DNA of 64,000 nucleotides. It comes from Microbacterium maritypicum MF109 (GTDB lineage Bacteria; Actinomycetota; Actinomycetes; Actinomycetales; Microbacteriaceae). Position numbers and translations under genes: made by a program. Each line of letters opens with the position of its first letter. The first letter of the stretch is position 1. A model generated the notes under the pieces. The model did not search any database. It saw only the letters and a list, made by a program, of their open reading frames with translations, and was not told where the DNA came from. The stretch lies in NCBI RefSeq assembly GCF_000455825.1, contig NZ_ATAO01000206.1:558001-622000 (forward strand). Reading direction: 5' to 3'. Shown piece after piece: positions 61,316-64,000 of this stretch.

Positions 61316-64000
61316 GTGGCTTTCGCCCATCTGCACGTCCACACCGAGTACAGCGCCCTCGATGGCCTGACTCGAGTCAGCGACCTGTTCCCGCACATCG
61401 CATCGCTCGGACAGACCGCCGTGGCGACAACCGATCATGGGAACCTCGCAGCGTGCTGGGCGGCGCAGCAGCGCGCAGACGCCACCGGAGTGAAGTACAT
61501 CGCCGGATGCCTACTCGCCGGGCAGGAAATCATCACCGACCGGGGCATCAAGCCCGTTGAGGAAATCACTGCCGGCGATCAGGTTCTCACCCATCGCGGG
61601 CGGTTCCGCCCGGTGCTTCGGACCATGACACGACGCCACCGAGGCCACGCCTACCGGATCCATCTGGCCGACAGGTACTCCAGGCCGCTGATCCTCACGG
61701 ATGAGCACCCGATCCTGATTCGCGATAATCACGGGAACACGGAGTGGCTGAAGCCGGGCGAGATCGCCGCCGGGCGCGCGAATCGGCACGGTGGCAGCGA
61801 GTCCTGGATGTCGTACGTATGTCTGCCGAAACTGCAGTCCGCCACCCAAATTCTCCAGGTATCGGACTACCTGCCGGCGGGCGAACGATGGTCTTTCATC
61901 GGCAGCGTGCTCGGGAAGCGCTCATCTGTTCGCAACCGGCGGGTCCGATGGAAGAAGTTCCCTGCGGTCCTGGATATCGATCACGAGTTCGCGTACTACA
62001 TGGGTCTGTTTGCCGCGGAGGGTTCATTCGGCCGCCATCGCGACGGCCGCCTGACCGGGCGGATGACATTCGACCTTCACCGTGACGAGACCGCCTATGC
62101 GCAACGAGTGGCGAAGTTCGCTGAGTCGTTGGGTGGCCGGGTTCAGATTCGCGAGCGTAGGACGAACTCTCTCGTCGTCGACGTAGCGCTCCTCCCGCTC
62201 GCCCACGTGATGGACTCGCTCATCGGGTCTGGAGCAGACAGCAAGCGCGTCCCAGCCCAGATTCTCCAGGCGCCCGAACCCGTTCGGGAGAGCTTCGTCG
62301 AGGGTCTGGTCGACGGTGACGGCCGGAGTGCGGTGCCTGACGACTCCGGACGGAGGGGGCAGTTCCGGACAACTTCGCGCGATCTGGCCTGGGGGCTCCG
62401 CACGCTCCTGACCGACCGCGCACTCTTCCTGGGCATCTCGGAATCCCACCCCGCCGGAAAGCGCCCCATCTACGCAGTCAGCTACCGAGAGGGCGCCGCA
62501 TACCGGCGGACGTTCGACGACGAGAACTTCGTGTACCGTCCCATACGCGCGATCGAGCGATTCGATCTCGATGACGACGTCTACAACTTCGAGGTCCAGG
62601 ACGACAACTCCTACGTCTCCGACTTCGTCCTGCACAACTGCGAGTTCTACCTCGCGATCGGCAGCCGGTTCGACCGGAACGTGCTGTGGGTCGACTCTGA
62701 CGACAACAGCGCCGACGAGGACGGGGCCCGGCCCGACGAGGACACTGCGACCGATGGCGAAGAGCGCGGCGAGGAGCAGCGCAGCGGAGCGGATGGCCGG
62801 AAGGCTCGACGGTACATGCACCTCACCGTGCTCGCCGCGACGCCCGCAGGCTGGACGAATCTCGTCCGGCTGAACAACCTCGCGCAGGAGTCCATCTGGC
62901 AGAAGCCCCGGATCGACTTCGAACTGCTGGCTCAGCACGCAGAAGGCCTGATCGTCCTCACTGGATGCCTCGGTGGGCCGGTCCTCGGCCCGCTTAGCCG
63001 CCGGAATGCCGCGGTCGAACGGATGACGGAGCTCGAGGCCCAGCTGCGGGACGACGATGCGAAGCAGGGCACCGAAGCGGCCTTGTCCGAAGAGGAGCGT
63101 ACGCAGCTGACGAACCAGCTGATCGACGCGTCCGCGGACGCGAACGCCGCCTGCGAGAACCTCGAAGCCCTCATCGGCGCGGTCGGACGGGAGAACGTCT
63201 ACGTCGAGCTCATGGAGCACGGCATCCCCTCCGAATCGGAGATCCTCAGCGACGCGGTCGCCCTCGCGAGGGAGTACGGGGTCGGCATCGTCGCCACCAA
63301 CGACTCTCACCACACGCATGCTGAGGACGCCGACGCCCACGCCGCCTGGCTGCTCGTGCAATCGAAGAGCACCCTCGACAACCCGAAGTACGCGTTCCAC
63401 GGGGAGGGCTACTGGCTGAGGAACGAGGAGGAGATGCGCGCCCTCCGCCCCGAGGACTGGTGGCAGGAGGCTTGCGACACCACCCAGCAGATCGCGGATC
63501 GCTGTGCGCCGAGGACGCTACCGACCTGGCGGAACCTCATGCCGTCGTTCGAGACGCCCCCTGGCCACGACAGCAACCTGTCGTACCTGTTCCACATGCT
63601 CCGTGCCGGCGCGCACCGCCGCTACGGCGGGATCGACGCGGACACCCAGGCCCGCGTCCGCAGCGAGGTCGATGTCATCGCCGGCGCCGGCATGGTCGAC
63701 TACTTCCTGATCGTGGAGGACCTCATCTCCTGGGCACGATCCACCCGTCCTGTCGCCCCAGGCGGTGAGCCGAAGAAGCCCATCCTCGTCGGGCCCGGTC
63801 GCGGATCCGGAGGCGGATCTGAGGTCGCGTACCTGCTGAACCTCACCCAGGTCCCGCCCCGCCCGAACGGTCTTCTGTTCGAGAGGTTCTACGAGCTCGG
63901 ACGCAGCGAGCCGCCAGACTTCGACATCGACTTCCCGGAGTCGCGTCGCGACGCGGTGATCGAGTACCTCGGCCACCGCTACGGCCGCGCGAATGTCGCG
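61316..64000 (+). CDS. dnaE: DNA polymerase III alpha subunit (DnaE), partial, interrupted by an intein
   Basis: This runs from GTG 61316, behind GGAAGGAG, to the window end in frame, 895 codons. The PHP domain starts at once (HLHVHTEYSALDGL) with TTDHGNLAACW. At residue 65 a 377-residue intein splits GVKYIAG from CEFYLAIGSRF. The palm begins near 820 with VGPGRGSGGGSEVAYLLNL and PPDFDIDFPESRRD, whose aspartates bind the catalytic metals. The exteins rejoin to a standard C-family replicase. The element probably replicates at least partly with its own polymerase. The gene is C-terminally incomplete here. Confidence 0.92.
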   Translation, partial: MAFAHLHVHTEYSALDGLTRVSDLFPHIASLGQTAVATTDHGNLAACWAAQQRADATGVKYIAGCLLAGQEIITDRGIKPVEEITAGDQVLTHRGRFRPVLRTMTRRHRGHAYRIHLADRYSRPLILTDEHPILIRDNHGNTEWLKPGEIAAGRANRHGGSESWMSYVCLPKLQSATQILQVSDYLPAGERWSFIGSVLGKRSSVRNRRVRWKKFPAVLDIDHEFAYYMGLFAAEGSFGRHRDGRLTGRMTFDLHRDETAYAQRVAKFAESLGGRVQIRERRTNSLVVDVALLPLAHVMDSLIGSGADSKRVPAQILQAPEPVRESFVEGLVDGDGRSAVPDDSGRRGQFRTTSRDLAWGLRTLLTDRALFLGISESHPAGKRPIYAVSYREGAAYRRTFDDENFVYRPIRAIERFDLDDDVYNFEVQDDNSYVSDFVLHNCEFYLAIGSRFDRNVLWVDSDDNSADEDGARPDEDTATDGEERGEEQRSGADGRKARRYMHLTVLAATPAGWTNLVRLNNLAQESIWQKPRIDFELLAQHAEGLIVLTGCLGGPVLGPLSRRNAAVERMTELEAQLRDDDAKQGTEAALSEEERTQLTNQLIDASADANAACENLEALIGAVGRENVYVELMEHGIPSESEILSDAVALAREYGVGIVATNDSHHTHAEDADAHAAWLLVQSKSTLDNPKYAFHGEGYWLRNEEEMRALRPEDWWQEACDTTQQIADRCAPRTLPTWRNLMPSFETPPGHDSNLSYLFHMLRAGAHRRYGGIDADTQARVRSEVDVIAGAGMVDYFLIVEDLISWARSTRPVAPGGEPKKPILVGPGRGSGGGSEVAYLLNLTQVPPRPNGLLFERFYELGRSEPPDFDIDFPESRRDAVIEYLGHRYGRANVA
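61508..62638 (+). mobile_element. DnaE intein with LAGLIDADG homing endonuclease
   Basis: An intein of 377 residues begins with Cys (CLLAGQEIITDRG, block A) and ends in VLHN before the extein Cys (blocks F/G: NFEVQDDNSYVSDFVLHN). Block B is LILTDEHPIL. Two LAGLIDADG-like motifs are present, YYMGLFAAEGSF and FVEGLVDGDGRS, so homing activity may be intact. Insertion in the PHP domain at GCE is within a strongly conserved DnaE site. Confidence 0.9.

Noticed and set aside
58405..61398. 997-aa minus-strand ORF over the primase-helicase
   Set aside because: Arg/Asp/Val-rich antisense artefact of a GC-rich gene; the plus strand has Walker A, Walker B and a class A element.
62024..63400. 458-aa minus-strand ORF opposite dnaE
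   Set aside because: The plus strand is an intein plus DnaE with intact motifs through the whole stretch.

Overview
The window is a GC-rich, actinobacterial stretch of a large conjugative element (plasmid or ICE). The basis is the high-GC codon use, a WhiB regulator, a TcpC/VirB8-VirB4-FtsK type actinobacterial transfer system, a Replic_Relax protein and abundant leaderless-type promoters. The gene style suggests Microbacteriaceae, but that is inference. About 65 genes are supported. No tRNA, rRNA, CRISPR array or insertion sequence was seen, and no canonical relaxase was recognised.

Layout. 1-4.6 kb: a possible defence-like module (zincin fragment, unknown 277-aa protein, zinc-finger DUF488 protein, helicase with a C-terminal nuclease-like domain). 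4.75-12.8 kb: a WGR-PARP, a GIY-YIG protein, a cysteine-free NAD-dependent DNA ligase and many small accessory proteins. 12.8-13.8 kb: a gene-free region with a 288-nt almost A-free strand followed by clustered hairpins, directly upstream of transfer operon I. 13.8-23.4 kb: transfer operon I (VirD4/TcpA-like ATPase, Replic_Relax, small membrane protein, NERD protein, giant FtsK-like membrane ATPase, membrane hydrolase). 23.5-26.0 kb: a RecB/Cas4-like nuclease and a partner on the minus strand. 26.0-26.7 kb: a second hairpin-rich intergenic region. 26.7-34.4 kb: transfer operon II (TcpC/VirB8, VirB4, FtsK and a degenerate FtsK-like protein). 34.4-48.9 kb: accessory DNA-metabolism genes (DinG-like helicase, WhiB, tyrosine recombinase, FtsH-type peptidase, RusA-like resolvase, ArdC, SNF2 helicase). 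49-55.2 kb: surface and transfer genes on the minus strand (HNH nuclease, lipoprotein, VirB1-like hydrolase). 55.2-64 kb: replication genes (SSB, DEDD exonuclease, primase-helicase, intein-bearing DnaE running off the window).

Two organising principles stand out. First, most transcription units start with one of three conserved elements at fixed distance from the start codon: class A GGGTATGTG-N6-ATG (26 sites; DNA metabolism and accessory genes), class B GCCGGGCGT-N9-ATG (6 sites) and class C TGTTCGCAGGGNTGGACG-N2-ATG (5 sites; transfer and surface operons). The spacing places the start codon where transcription should begin, so most of these mRNAs are predicted to be leaderless.

Second, nine otherwise unrelated proteins, including the antirestriction protein ArdC, share an N-terminal tag of about 30 residues with consensus GNxHDxxGRFxGHxRxEP. 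Every class B site drives a tagged gene. The tag is also kept in genes inside operons that lack their own promoter, so it is probably a protein-level signal. A co-regulated set of tagged proteins, possibly delivered to or acting early in the recipient, is the best candidate here for an undescribed system.
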